DNA of 43,109 nucleotides from Prochlorococcus sp. AG-424-P18 (GCA_003213235.1 QCNJ01000013.1:1-43109), one strand, 5' to 3'; positions 18,536-27,549 are shown, counted from the first letter of the stretch. Numbers and translations are program-made. The notes: generated by a model not told the origin, from the letters alone.

Positions 18536-20707
18536 ATGTCTTTTAATCATCTGGTACTAATTGGAGGAGGACACTCAAATGTTTCTTTACTGAAGAAATG
18601 GTTAATGTTTCCGAAATTAATGCCAGAAATTCCTGTTTCAATTATATCTAGAGATTCTCATTTGGTTTATTCTGCGGTATTCCCATCGGTGATTTCAAAA
18701 TCAATCACTTTAGAAGAGAGTTTAATTGATATAAAATCTTTAGCAAAAAATGCAAAAGTATCTTTTATAGAAGAAGAAGTAAAGGATATTGATTTCAAGT
18801 TAAAGAAAATTGTTTTAAGTAATAGACCTTCTATTAATTATTCGAAGTTGGTGCTTAATTATGGAAGTCAAACAATAATTCCAAAAGAATTTGAATCACT
18901 AGTTAAAAGTCGAAATGCTTTTTCAATTAAACCTTTTTTAAGGGCTTATGACTCAATACAAAAAGAGGATATTTTTGATTCAGTTAATGAACTTCCATTT
19001 GTAATTGTTGGGAGTGGCCTTGCTGCAATTGAAGTATCATATGCTTTGAGAAAAAGATGGAGAGATAGACCTTTAAAACTATTATGTGATTCAAGAAAAA
19101 TTAATAATAAAATTCTAAAAAGTTTACGGAATTCCAATATTGATTTAGTTGAAAAACTGAATTTTGATTTTGGCAAGATTCTTTTATGTACTGGAAATGC
19201 ATCTCCGTTATGGACACAAAAAAAATTATTAGATTCGGATTCTCATGGCAGAATAATCACAAATCATAATTTGCAGATAAAAAGTTTCTCCGGAATCTTT
19301 GCTGTTGGTGATTGCGCAGTTATAGGTTCAGCAAAAAGACCAGCATCTGGAGTTTTTGCAGTAAAAGTTGTTAATACATTAGTCCAAAATCTAAAAAAAG
19401 ATATAGAAGGGAGATCATTAAACAAGTGGTTTCCTCAAAGGATCGGATTACAAATAGTAAATATATTTCCAAGACATAATCCAAAGGCTTTTGCTATTTA
19501 TCGCAATTTTGTTTTCGGTCCTTCTTTTCTTTTTTGGATTTTAAAGTATAAGATTGATCTCAACTTTATTAAAAAGTACAGATCAAAAAGGCTAAGTATG
19601 AAAAGTAGTGAAAAAAATATTTCATTGAATGATTGCAGAGGATGTGCAGCTAAAATTCCTCAGTTTGTTTTGAATAAATCATTAATAAAATCTAATTTAA
19701 ATTCTTTTGCCTCATCACCTGAAGATTCAGTTGAGATATATCAAAATGGTCAAGATATTATCTTGCAAAGTATAGATGGATTTCCTGCTTTGGTAAGTGA
19801 TCCTTGGCTTAATGCAAAAATTACTACTTTGCATGCTTGCTCAGATTTGTGGGCATGTGGAGCAAAACTTTCATCCGCACAGGCTTTAATTTCATTACCA
19901 AAAGTTGAAAGGGAGTTTCAGAGTTACCTCTTTTCTCAATCCCTTCAAGGTATTAAATCAACAGTTGAGGATCATGGAGGTGAATTACTTGGAGGCCATA
20001 CTTTCGAGGCAAGAAGTATAGTAAATAAACCTTATTCATTAGGAATAGATATTTCTTTAACAGTTCAAGGTATTTTAAAAAATGGAGCAAAACCATGGCT
20101 TAAATCTGGAATGAATAATGGAGATATTCTCATGATGTCTAGACCTCTGGGCGTTGGGATTTACTTCGCCGGTCAAATGCAAAATATTAATATGCTAGGT
20201 AGTTCTTCTGAAATGATTAACAACTTAGTAAAGAGTCAGCAATATTTGATTGATGAAATTTATCTTTTTCAAAACCAATTTAAAGAATCATTAGTTAATG
20301 CTGCGACTGACATTACTGGATATGGATTTATAGGACATCTTAAAGAGATGGTTGAATCATCTAATTTATATAGGCAAAGAAATAATCTTGAGCCACTAAA
20401 AGTTTTATTAGATTTATTTGCATTTAAAGCTTATCCTGGAGTATTTAATTTAATAAGAAAAAATGTTAAAAGTACTTTCTTTGAATCTAATAAAGAAATT
20501 TTTGACAGAATTTATAAAGGAAATAAGCAAAAAAGAATAATAAATTTTTTAAACGAAAATTCATTTGATCAAGAGACTTTTAACGAGAGAATATCATTAC
20601 TATTAGATCCTCAAACATGTGGACCCTTATTGATTAGTTGCAATCGTAAATATGAAAATGTTCTAAAGGATAAATGGTACAAGGTTGGAGAAGTTGTCAA
20701 AATGTAA
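18536..20707 (+). CDS. selD: Fusion of NDH-2-like FAD oxidoreductase and selenide, water dikinase
   Basis: A 723-residue two-domain protein. Residues 1 to about 345 are a pyridine nucleotide-disulphide oxidoreductase of the NDH-2/SQR kind, with IGGGHSN at 9-15, a second VGSGLAAIEVSYALRKRW motif, and GIFAVGDCAVIG for FAD. Residues about 362-723 are SelD, which makes selenophosphate from selenide and ATP. C370 in the DCRGCAAK stretch takes the place of the usual catalytic Cys/Sec and K373 is the conserved lysine. SIDGFPALVSDPW, HACSDLWACGA, ATDITGYGFIGHL and LDPQTCGPLL are later SelD motifs. The user of selenophosphate (2-selenouridine tRNA synthase or a selenoprotein system) is not in the window. 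A redox partner supplying selenide is a reasonable but unproven role for the first domain. Confidence 0.9.
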   Translation: MSFNHLVLIGGGHSNVSLLKKWLMFPKLMPEIPVSIISRDSHLVYSAVFPSVISKSITLEESLIDIKSLAKNAKVSFIEEEVKDIDFKLKKIVLSNRPSINYSKLVLNYGSQTIIPKEFESLVKSRNAFSIKPFLRAYDSIQKEDIFDSVNELPFVIVGSGLAAIEVSYALRKRWRDRPLKLLCDSRKINNKILKSLRNSNIDLVEKLNFDFGKILLCTGNASPLWTQKKLLDSDSHGRIITNHNLQIKSFSGIFAVGDCAVIGSAKRPASGVFAVKVVNTLVQNLKKDIEGRSLNKWFPQRIGLQIVNIFPRHNPKAFAIYRNFVFGPSFLFWILKYKIDLNFIKKYRSKRLSMKSSEKNISLNDCRGCAAKIPQFVLNKSLIKSNLNSFASSPEDSVEIYQNGQDIILQSIDGFPALVSDPWLNAKITTLHACSDLWACGAKLSSAQALISLPKVEREFQSYLFSQSLQGIKSTVEDHGGELLGGHTFEARSIVNKPYSLGIDISLTVQGILKNGAKPWLKSGMNNGDILMMSRPLGVGIYFAGQMQNINMLGSSSEMINNLVKSQQYLIDEIYLFQNQFKESLVNAATDITGYGFIGHLKEMVESSNLYRQRNNLEPLKVLLDLFAFKAYPGVFNLIRKNVKSTFFESNKEIFDRIYKGNKQKRIINFLNENSFDQETFNERISLLLDPQTCGPLLISCNRKYENVLKDKWYKVGEVVKM

Positions 20708-21955
20708 TTAATTTCTATTTAATTTGTCAATTTCCAAATATCTTAATCTTTTGATTTCCTTTCCCATTTCCTTCCCTGGATCCCATCCTTCTTTTCTTAA
20801 TGTTTCTCCATTTTTTTTTGGTTTTATGAATTTGTAAATAAATAACCACTTAAACAATTTACGCCAGTACGGTCCACCATCAGAAATTAATAATTTGACG
20901 GTCTCATCATGTAGGTTTCTTTTCTCTATAAATTCTGTCCAACTTGATGGAGAAAAATGATTGAAATTTTTTTTGTTGGTATTTAATATCTTTTTAATAT
21001 TTAAATAATCTTCTAATATTTTTTTCTCACTATTATTTGCCAAAAATCTTTGACATGCTGTTTCTAAATCTTCTGAATCTTTTAATAAGTAAAGCATATG
21101 ATTTCCCTTTAACTTCTTAATCCAATTAAGCCCTCTTAAAAACTTTTTATCGACTTTAATATTTTTATTTAAGATTGAGATAATTTCCCATTTATGAATT
21201 ATTGAAATTACATTAGTCAAATTATCCTGTTTGCATATTTCAGCTAGTTCCATCCTTATTCGTATTCCTAGTGCAGGAGGGTAAATCATTTTCTGATCAG
21301 ATTCTGAACTTTTCCATGGCCATTTTCTAACTGTTTCTTGAGATTGTTTGAGGGAATTATTTGAAATATTGAAATCTAACCTTGAAGCATATTTTGCACA
21401 TCTAATTAATCTACTAGGATCATCTGAAATACTATTACTGTGTAGTAAGTTCAATCTTTTACTTTTTATATCAGAGATTCCTCCATAAAGATCATATATT
21501 TTCCTTGTCGAGACCTCGAAGGCTATTGAATTTATAGTAAAATCTCTCCTCTTAAGATCCTCCACAATAGTACTTTTATTTACTGTGGGATTTAATCCTG
21601 GAGCAGGATAAATTTCTTTTCTTGCAGAAGCAATATCAATTTTATAGTCATTAATATTGATTTCTACAGTGTTGTATAAATTAAATTCTTTGATTAAACA
21701 TAAATCTACATTTACAATGTTTTTTTTTATGAATTTTGCCAGAGAAATAGAGGACCCTTCAATAACAAGATCAATATCTACAGGTTTAGAAAACGATTTT
21801 TTGTGGAATTTACTAATTAATAAATCTCTTATATAACCGCCAACAAAAGCTACTTTAGTATTGTTATTAGATTCTATATATTTAGCAATTAGGTTATATA
21901 GATTAAATGGAGTTTTGATTAATTCCCCTTGGATGTAATCAGAGATATCGTTCAT
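20708..21955 (-). CDS. tRNA nucleotidyltransferase / poly(A) polymerase family protein
   Basis: A 415-residue class II nucleotidyltransferase that should add CCA, or part of it, to tRNA 3' ends. The head domain shows VAFVGGYIRDLL (about 35-46), the catalytic D60-x-D62 in VDIDLVIEG, and the RRDFTINSIAFE motif at about 134-145. DDPSRLIRCAKYASRL is the neck. The C-terminal half is predicted helical and divergent. Some cyanobacteria split CC- and A-adding activities between two proteins, so full CCA activity is not certain. It abuts the convergent selD stop with no gap and lies 5 bases after the helicase gene. Confidence 0.87.
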   Translation of the reverse strand: MNDISDYIQGELIKTPFNLYNLIAKYIESNNNTKVAFVGGYIRDLLISKFHKKSFSKPVDIDLVIEGSSISLAKFIKKNIVNVDLCLIKEFNLYNTVEININDYKIDIASARKEIYPAPGLNPTVNKSTIVEDLKRRDFTINSIAFEVSTRKIYDLYGGISDIKSKRLNLLHSNSISDDPSRLIRCAKYASRLDFNISNNSLKQSQETVRKWPWKSSESDQKMIYPPALGIRIRMELAEICKQDNLTNVISIIHKWEIISILNKNIKVDKKFLRGLNWIKKLKGNHMLYLLKDSEDLETACQRFLANNSEKKILEDYLNIKKILNTNKKNFNHFSPSSWTEFIEKRNLHDETVKLLISDGGPYWRKLFKWLFIYKFIKPKKNGETLRKEGWDPGKEMGKEIKRLRYLEIDKLNRN

Positions 21956-21960
21956 GAGTT

Positions 21961-24369
21961 TTAACTAACATAACGAATTGGAGCTAATCTGGGATCTAGA
22001 ATTTTACTTCCTTTATCACCAAATTTTACTGCTAAAGATATTTTTTCCCCACTCCCAAAAATATGTATGATTTCACCTTTCCCAAATTTTGAGTGAATTA
22101 GTTTATCTCCAACTATCCAGCTTTTACCTTTACTGGGCCCTGAATATAATTTCCTTACCGCATTTATTGGTTTGTTAACAAATTCATTTGGATTGTTTCG
22201 ATCAACTCTAGTTAAACGATCAAGATGCCAATCTCTTCTAATTGAAGCACCACCAGTTTGTGGTAATTCGCCATCCATTAAATCTTCAGGTATTTCTGAA
22301 AGAAATATTGAAGGAATTGTTGCTTCACGCATTCCACCCCATAATCTTCTTTCTCTGGCATGACTTAAGAAAACTCTTTCTTTGGCTCTAGTAATTCCTA
22401 CATAGCATAATCTTCTTTCCTCTTCAAGAAGTGAGGGAGTATCTATTGATCTATGGCTAGGGAAGAGACCTTGTTCTAGTCCAGTGATAAAAACATTTTG
22501 AAATTCTAAACCTTTACTATTGTGCAGAGTCATAAGAGTTACAGAGTTTGGATTATTTTTTTTCGTATCATTATCAGTTGTTAAGGCTGCTGTAGAAAGA
22601 AATCCCTCTACATCTCCACTTTCTGTTTCTTCTTCATATTGAGTAGCTGCATTAATTAGTTCTTGTAAGTTATTTCTTCTGTCTTCAGATTCTTCAGTCC
22701 CACTAGATAGCAAGTTACTTAAATAACCACTTTTTTCTAATATTAGTTGTAGTAGTTGAGCAGGGCCTGAATTTTCTAGGTAACACAGTAGATCATTCAT
22801 AACTTCAGTAAATTTATTTATTCTTTTTGATGATCTGCCAATTGTTTCTTCAAGACTTTGCTTATCATTAAGAACATCCCATAATGGGATATTTAACCTG
22901 TTAGATAGTTCATTAAGTTTTTGAATAGTAGTCTTACCAATCCCTCTTCTAGGAACATTAATGATACGTAAAAGACTAACATTATCTGAAGAATTAACCA
23001 GAACTTTCAAATATGCTATTGCATCTTTAATTTCCCTCCTATCATAGAAACGCAACCCTCCGAAAATTGTATAAGGAATGCGCCACCTTACAAGAGATTC
23101 TTCTAATACTCTTGACTGGGCTCTGGTTCGATATAAAATTGCGAAATTTTTCCAAATTGGTTTCTGATTATTATTGTTTAGTGATTTAATTTTATTGGTA
23201 ATTGCTTCTGCCTCGGAAATTTCATCATCACAGCTTAGTAACTTTAAAAGCTCCCCTTTTTCTTTAGTAGCCTTTAAAACTTTGTCAATTCTTTCTGTGT
23301 TGTTTTCAATTAGTGAGTTTGCAGCATCAAGGATATTAGATGAAGATCTATAATTTTCTTCTAATTTAATTAGACATGATTTTGTATCTTCATAAAGTGA
23401 AGTTTTAAAATCCTCTTGAAAACCAATTAGAATTCTGAAGTCAGCTGCTCTAAAACTATAAATGCTTTGATCAGCATCTCCTACTACAAAAATTGACCTA
23501 TCTTCCCAACTAAAGAATTTTTTTGGTTCAGTATTTCCAGCAGTTATTAATTTTATAAGTTCATATTGTGTTCTATTTGTATCTTGATATTCGTCAACTA
23601 AAATATGTTTAAATCTTTTGTGCCAGTAATCTCTGACTATATCATTTTGCCTCAATAAGAAAACAGGCAAAAGTAGAAGATCATCAAAGTCTAAAGAGTT
23701 ATTTTTTGAAAGCGAAATTCTATATCTCTTATAGGCTTCTGCTACTGTTTTATCAAAATTATTATCGGCTTTTTCTAAAAGATCATTCGAAGTTAAGCAT
23801 TGATTTTTAGCATTACTTATTAATCTTTTAATCTTTTTGGGATCATATCTTTTAGGGTCAAGATTCATATCTTGACTAATAATTTCTTTTACTAAAGTTT
23901 GAGAATCTGTTTCGTCGTAAATTGAAAATTGCCTTGTCCATTTTAGACCTTCTGGATCAGTATATTTTTCAATATCGTATCTCAGAAGTCTTGAAAATAA
24001 AGAATGGAAAGTACCAATCCAAAGGTTCTGGAGCCTCTCTTGGTGAACGTTCGTTCTTAATTGATTTTGATCAATTTCATTTAGCGTTGTCCAAGGCTGA
24101 CCAAATTGATTAAAAGCTAATTCTTGGGCTAGAAGAACCTCTAATCTTGCTTTCATTTCTTTAGCTGCTTTATTAGTAAAAGTGACTGCGAGAATGTTAT
24201 AGGGATCTATAGAGTTGTTTTCAATAAGATTTGCAATTCTGTGTGTTAGGGCTTTTGTCTTCCCGCTGCCTGCGCCTGCTACAACTAATAATGGTCCATA
24301 AACATGTTTTACTGCTTGAAGTTGCTCATTGTTTAAGGACTTAAAAAGGAAATTGTTGGTTTGAGGCAC
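21961..24369 (-). CDS. UvrD/PcrA/Rep-type DNA helicase (SF1A)
   Basis: An 802-residue 3'-5' helicase. Motif I is VVAGAGSGKTKALTHR near 29-44, motif Ia LAVTFTNKAAKEM, motif II VDEYQDTN, motif III GDADQSIYSFRAAD, motif IV IPYTIFGGLRFYDR, motif V TLMTLHNSKGLEF and motif VI YVGITRAKERVFLSHA. The C-terminal 60 residues (GDKLIHSKFGKGEII) form the Tudor-like RNA-polymerase-binding tail seen in PcrA/UvrD, so PcrA is a closer match than Rep. Roles are nucleotide excision repair, removal of stalled polymerase and replication repair. Confidence 0.94.
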   Translation of the reverse strand: MPQTNNFLFKSLNNEQLQAVKHVYGPLLVVAGAGSGKTKALTHRIANLIENNSIDPYNILAVTFTNKAAKEMKARLEVLLAQELAFNQFGQPWTTLNEIDQNQLRTNVHQERLQNLWIGTFHSLFSRLLRYDIEKYTDPEGLKWTRQFSIYDETDSQTLVKEIISQDMNLDPKRYDPKKIKRLISNAKNQCLTSNDLLEKADNNFDKTVAEAYKRYRISLSKNNSLDFDDLLLLPVFLLRQNDIVRDYWHKRFKHILVDEYQDTNRTQYELIKLITAGNTEPKKFFSWEDRSIFVVGDADQSIYSFRAADFRILIGFQEDFKTSLYEDTKSCLIKLEENYRSSSNILDAANSLIENNTERIDKVLKATKEKGELLKLLSCDDEISEAEAITNKIKSLNNNNQKPIWKNFAILYRTRAQSRVLEESLVRWRIPYTIFGGLRFYDRREIKDAIAYLKVLVNSSDNVSLLRIINVPRRGIGKTTIQKLNELSNRLNIPLWDVLNDKQSLEETIGRSSKRINKFTEVMNDLLCYLENSGPAQLLQLILEKSGYLSNLLSSGTEESEDRRNNLQELINAATQYEEETESGDVEGFLSTAALTTDNDTKKNNPNSVTLMTLHNSKGLEFQNVFITGLEQGLFPSHRSIDTPSLLEEERRLCYVGITRAKERVFLSHARERRLWGGMREATIPSIFLSEIPEDLMDGELPQTGGASIRRDWHLDRLTRVDRNNPNEFVNKPINAVRKLYSGPSKGKSWIVGDKLIHSKFGKGEIIHIFGSGEKISLAVKFGDKGSKILDPRLAPIRYVS

Positions 24370-24392
24370 TTTTGGAAGGTATTTTTCAAAAA

Positions 24393-24599
24393 TCAGAATT
24401 TTCTATAGAGTTCAGATTCCTCTTCTAGCTGTTCTAACGCTTTTTTTAGATTAATAAGTTCATTATTATTATGAATTATTTCATCAAATTTATTTTGAGG
24501 CATTCTTAATTTCATGCTCCTTTCAAAAATTTCTTTTTCTAATCTCTTTTTGTAAGAAGAAATAAGTTTCTTTGTTAATTTTAAATCCTTTTGATCCAA
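24393..24599 (-). CDS. Small conserved-looking coiled-coil protein, unknown function
   Basis: A 68-residue highly charged protein with predicted coiled-coil segments at about 8-30 and 46-65 (heptad-like leucines in LINLKKALEQLEEE). No domain is recognised and there is no signal peptide or membrane segment. It lies 23 bases upstream of the helicase gene on the same strand and may be its leader cistron. It is real in length and codon use but its function is unknown. Confidence 0.6.
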   Translation of the reverse strand: MDQKDLKLTKKLISSYKKRLEKEIFERSMKLRMPQNKFDEIIHNNNELINLKKALEQLEEESELYRKF

Positions 24600-24777
24600 A
24601 ACTTTTATAAAAACATATTCTCATATTAGCGAAAAAAATTTTTTATTTGAATTGTTTCACTTATCACCTTGGAATGAACTTATTAATTAAGAAGCGTTGC
24701 GTAAATTTTTAAATTGCATTGTTTTTGCTAGCTTTGTACTATTCTTAGATTCGAACTTTAAATTTTTTAGTATAAGA

Positions 24778-25290
24778 ATGTCAGTTTTAAAAAATAACCA
24801 AATTTTGTCTGCTGATAACAAGTTAAATGATTTAAGCAATATAAAAGAATTTATTAATAGTGCAAACTCTAGATTAGATGCAATAACCTCAATAACCAAA
24901 AATTCACATGCAATTGCTGCAGATGCTGTAACAGCAATGATTTGCGAAAATCAATATTCAGTTAATTCAACAATATCTTTAAATACTACTAACAAGATGT
25001 CCGTTTGTTTAAGAGATGGAGAAATAATCCTAAGGATTGTTGCTTATCTTTTAATTTCTAATGATGAATCAGTTTTAGAAAAAAGTTGTTTGAAGGATCT
25101 TAAAAATACTTATCTGGCACTTGGTGTGCCTTTAAAAAATGCAAGAAGGGTTATTCAATTAATGCGGGATGCAACTATCTCTGATTTAAGATCAACAGTT
25201 AAAAATATGAAAGGAAGCAAAGGCTTTCTTCCTAATTTAATTTCTGAAACAGAGTTTCAATTTGAGAGGATAATTAATCTTTTAAACTAG
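24778..25290 (+). CDS. cpeB: Degenerate phycoerythrin beta subunit
   Basis: This 170-residue globin-fold phycobiliprotein belongs to the beta-phycoerythrin family: [22 protein letters not shown] and [19 protein letters not shown] are all family blocks. C77 (MSVCLRDGE) matches the universal bilin-binding Cys82. C56 (MICENQ) matches Cys61, but its partner Cys50 is replaced by alanine/histidine. The C-terminal region that normally carries Cys165 has no cysteine, so a single bilin at C77 is predicted. I chose the ATG at 24778; the longer frame to 24697 would add 27 residues not found in the family. No cpeA or phycobilisome gene is nearby, so it is probably not a light-harvesting antenna in the usual sense. 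It overlaps convergent cpeS by 17 bases. Confidence 0.9.
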   Translation: MSVLKNNQILSADNKLNDLSNIKEFINSANSRLDAITSITKNSHAIAADAVTAMICENQYSVNSTISLNTTNKMSVCLRDGEIILRIVAYLLISNDESVLEKSCLKDLKNTYLALGVPLKNARRVIQLMRDATISDLRSTVKNMKGSKGFLPNLISETEFQFERIINLLN

Positions 25291-25825
25291 CTAAATTCCT
25301 TATCTCTGAAGTATGGGAGGTCTGTATTACTGATTCGGTTTCCTGATTTCTGATAGTAGAAAATCTTGATCTGATGTGAGTTGATAAAAAGGAAATTCTC
25401 TCTTCAGAAACTGTTGATTTGTAAAAAGTTGTAATCTGTAAATTATTTTGTTCATCAATAAAATAACTTGAAGATGAAATAAAGTTTTCCGTATATCCTT
25501 TATTTCGTAAGATAATTCCTGAATTTTTATCTTTGGGTAAAAATATCAAGATAGTCTCATCTCCCTTACTAATATCATCATCATCCCAATCACTAATAGC
25601 TTGCCATTTTATAGAAATGGCTATACTTTCAAGGTTTAAACTTAATTTATAATTTTTGAAAATTTCAACGACTTTTTTATTTTTTGAGTTAATTTTGTTA
25701 ATGAATATCCTGCTAGTTGAATTCTCAAATTCCTGAAAAGCCAAAGTATGAGTACTTCTTATTGATTTCCACTCCCCTATACTTTTACTTATAAATTGAT
25801 TAATTGTTGTTAGATTCTTCGTCAA
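25274..25825 (-). CDS. cpeS: CpeS/CpcS-type phycobilin lyase
   Basis: A 183-residue lipocalin-like lyase that attaches bilins to Cys82 of beta phycobiliproteins. The N-terminal [20 protein letters not shown] matches the S-type lyase opening, and [12 protein letters not shown] and [18 protein letters not shown] are later family segments. The start is a TTG at 25825; I see no ATG or GTG further up that does better. It overlaps the 59-residue ORF upstream by 26 bases, so translation may be coupled to that gene. Its target Cys is the only canonical site kept in the neighbouring CpeB. Confidence 0.85.
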   Translation of the reverse strand: MTKNLTTINQFISKSIGEWKSIRSTHTLAFQEFENSTSRIFINKINSKNKKVVEIFKNYKLSLNLESIAISIKWQAISDWDDDDISKGDETILIFLPKDKNSGIILRNKGYTENFISSSSYFIDEQNNLQITTFYKSTVSEERISFLSTHIRSRFSTIRNQETESVIQTSHTSEIRNLASLKD

Positions 25826-25979
25826 GTTGATCGTCTACTGAATGATTATCTGCTTTCTGAATCATTCTTACCATTGAATCTACCATTAATCTTTTTGCAG
25901 AAGTTACCTTTAATCCAGAGGGAGTAGTTGATATTTGTTCTCCAGGGCGATTGTATGAAGTTGGTCTATATGTAGTCAT
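25800..25979 (-). CDS. 59-residue hypothetical protein upstream of cpeS
   Basis: Reading the minus strand from ATG at 25979 to TAA at 25800-25802 gives 59 residues, beginning [14 protein letters not shown] and ending in an acidic QLDEESNNN tail. A basic amphipathic stretch around residues 24-42 ([17 protein letters not shown]) is the only notable feature. No signal peptide or known domain is seen. The ORF overlaps the cpeS start by 26 bases and an exact TATAAT lies 22 bases upstream, so it probably opens the cpeS transcript. Function unknown; a link to phycoerythrin maturation is only suggested by position. Confidence 0.65.
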   Translation of the reverse strand: MTTYRPTSYNRPGEQISTTPSGLKVTSAKRLMVDSMVRMIQKADNHSVDDQLDEESNNN

Positions 25980-26000
25980 TCAAAAATCTAAAAATCAATA

Positions 26001-26006
26001 ATTATA
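26001..26006 (-). promoter_or_regulatory. Possible -10 box for the 59-residue ORF and cpeS
   Basis: TATAAT on the minus strand lies 22 bases before the ATG at 25979, predicting a short leader. No clear -35 element is visible, and AT richness makes chance matches likely. Confidence 0.35.
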
Positions 26007-26095
26007 TATTCTTGCATGAATTCATATTTTTATAGTTTTTGTTTGCAAAAATGTCATATCTTTTTTTCTAAGATTGCAGTATTCAAAATTTTTAT

Positions 26096-26731
26096 TTATT
26101 TGGGCATTTTATTTTTTGCTAATCCTGAAATAGTAGCTAAGGCAAACATTCCCAAAAGAGATATCCCTAGTAGTAATCCCGCTCCCTGACTTACGCCAGC
26201 ACCAACTGCCACAAGAATAGAATCACTAATGAGAAGACTTATTAACAATGCTGGAGTGAATATTTTCCATCGAGTTCCTCCAATGCCGATAGCGTAGCTA
26301 AGAAAATCAAAAAGTCCAGTCATAAGGAGACCTGTCATCAGAAAGAAATTTTCCTCAAGTTGATTTTGATTAAAGCTTTCGATCTTTTTCATTGCTTTTT
26401 GACCCACTAAATTACTAACTGGACCTCTCCCATAATTTCTCGCAATAAAGAAAGCAATTTGGCAGAAAACCATATCAGAAAAAACAATTGTTATGTAACC
26501 TGTTTGGAATCCTAATAGTGAACCTGCAAGAAGGGAATAAGCGGAACTCGGAAGAGCTGGCAAAATTATACTTACTCCTCTAAGTGCAAATATTCCTAAA
26601 GGGGCCCAAAAACCCATATTTTCTATTTTTTCCCTAAGAGGTTCTATGCCATAGTTTTGTATAAAGTAAATCAATACAACAAAGATTGCTGCAAAAAAAA
26701 CTATTGAAAAAAATTTTTGAATTTTATTCAT
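26096..26731 (-). CDS. TVP38/TMEM64 (DedA-like, SNARE-associated) membrane protein
   Basis: A 211-residue inner-membrane protein with about five hydrophobic segments. The VTT-domain signature spans ALRGVSIILPALPSSAYSLLAGSLLGFQTGY, with the re-entrant proline-rich loop, followed by FFIARNYGRGPV and later GLFDFLSYAIGIGGTRW. Relatives act as lipid scramblases or undecaprenyl-phosphate flippases, though the role in cyanobacteria is not settled. It is a single gene on the minus strand, diverging from the secreted-protein gene over 145 bases. Confidence 0.85.
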   Translation of the reverse strand: MNKIQKFFSIVFFAAIFVVLIYFIQNYGIEPLREKIENMGFWAPLGIFALRGVSIILPALPSSAYSLLAGSLLGFQTGYITIVFSDMVFCQIAFFIARNYGRGPVSNLVGQKAMKKIESFNQNQLEENFFLMTGLLMTGLFDFLSYAIGIGGTRWKIFTPALLISLLISDSILVAVGAGVSQGAGLLLGISLLGMFALATISGLAKNKMPK

Positions 26732-26762
26732 TATTAATCTAAAAATTCCTTGGGATTAAATT

Positions 26763-26793
26763 TTGGAAATTAATATTTGATTGTATCTATAAT
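26763..26793 (+). promoter_or_regulatory. Possible promoter of the small secreted protein
   Basis: TTGGAA at 26763-26768 and exact TATAAT at 26788-26793 are separated by 19 bases, slightly longer than ideal. The ATG is 83 bases further on. Weak evidence in an AT-rich gap. Confidence 0.3.
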
Positions 26794-26876
26794 AAAAATA
26801 CTAATCAACAAAATTTTGCAAATTTTTTCCCTTATATTTACACTCAATAAAAAAAATTCAAATTTCAAATATAGTT

Positions 26877-27296
26877 ATGGTTAATTCAAAGAATAAAATA
26901 AATTTAAAATTTTTTAGAAATAGCATTTGCCTACTATTGCTTATCATAGTGTGCTTCTGTATTTCAATAAAAGAATCATATGCTTTTTCTCACGAATGGG
27001 TTGGAGTCCCTAAAAGTGAATATGGACAACAGTTGTGGGACAAGAAAAGTATTAAAAGAAATGATGATGGCTCTGTAAGAGTTTTAAGCAAATTTATTCC
27101 CAAAACAAAGAGTGAAATTACTAAGGATATTTTTTATACAATGGATATAAATTGCTTTGAAAAGTCATTTAGGGACGTTGGTGTTTCCACAGATGAATTA
27201 AATATTGGTTCAAATGATTTCGCTGATTGGCAAAATCCAGATGGAGATAAACTAATTTTGGGTGTTATTAGCCAAGTCTGCAAAGTCGAAAATTAA
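26877..27296 (+). CDS. Small secreted protein of unknown function
   Basis: A 139-residue protein with a basic N-terminus, a strong hydrophobic stretch (about 17-32) and a plausible signal-peptidase site after SYA near residue 36. It would therefore be exported to the periplasm or lumen. The mature part is polar with two cysteines, in MDINCFEKSF and SQVCKVEN, that could form a disulphide. I recognise no domain. The opening of the mature part (WVGVPKSEYGQQLWDKKS) and its position beside a possible island make it a picocyanobacterial lineage protein, but this is inference. Confidence 0.7.
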   Translation: MVNSKNKINLKFFRNSICLLLLIIVCFCISIKESYAFSHEWVGVPKSEYGQQLWDKKSIKRNDDGSVRVLSKFIPKTKSEITKDIFYTMDINCFEKSFRDVGVSTDELNIGSNDFADWQNPDGDKLILGVISQVCKVEN

Positions 27297-27373
27297 AAAT
27301 TTTTATTTACAAGAAAAATTGTTATTAATAAAATATTTGTCTTTGTGAGAAATAAAAATAGTAAGTTTTTGTG

Positions 27374-27475
27374 ATGTACTTGAATACCAGAGGTAGAACT
27401 AATGCAATTCGAAATCTTGATTTCCATTTTAATAAATTAAGTATCCTTGGTTTTCCAAGCATAACTCTTGATTGA
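27374..27475 (+). CDS. Possible 33-residue ORF in the gap before the sugar cassette
   Basis: An ATG at 27374 opens a 33-residue frame ending TGA at 27473-27475, with a basic start (LNTRGRTNAIRN) and a hydrophobic end (LGFPSITLD). There is no good ribosome-binding site. It is the only noteworthy frame in the 286-base gap 27297-27582 and may be chance or a gene remnant. Confidence 0.22.
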   Translation: MYLNTRGRTNAIRNLDFHFNKLSILGFPSITLD

Positions 27476-27525
27476 TTTTTCATATTTAGTTCTAAACTAT
27501 CTAACTATCATCAAGATGGATTCAA

Positions 27526-27549
27526 TATTATAAAAAAGGCCTTTTATAA
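27526..27549 (-). terminator. Possible AT-rich terminator after the sugar cassette
   Basis: The self-complementary AAAAGGCCTTTT at 27534-27545, flanked by TTATAA and ATAA, can form a stem with a GGCC loop and a U-rich 3' side when read on the minus strand. It lies about 35 bases after the SDR stop. The stem is weak and the palindrome could be something else. Confidence 0.3.

Noticed and set aside
18536..20707. Selenocysteine codon in the SelD domain
   Set aside because: The expected Sec position is a normal TGT cysteine codon and no in-frame TGA occurs.
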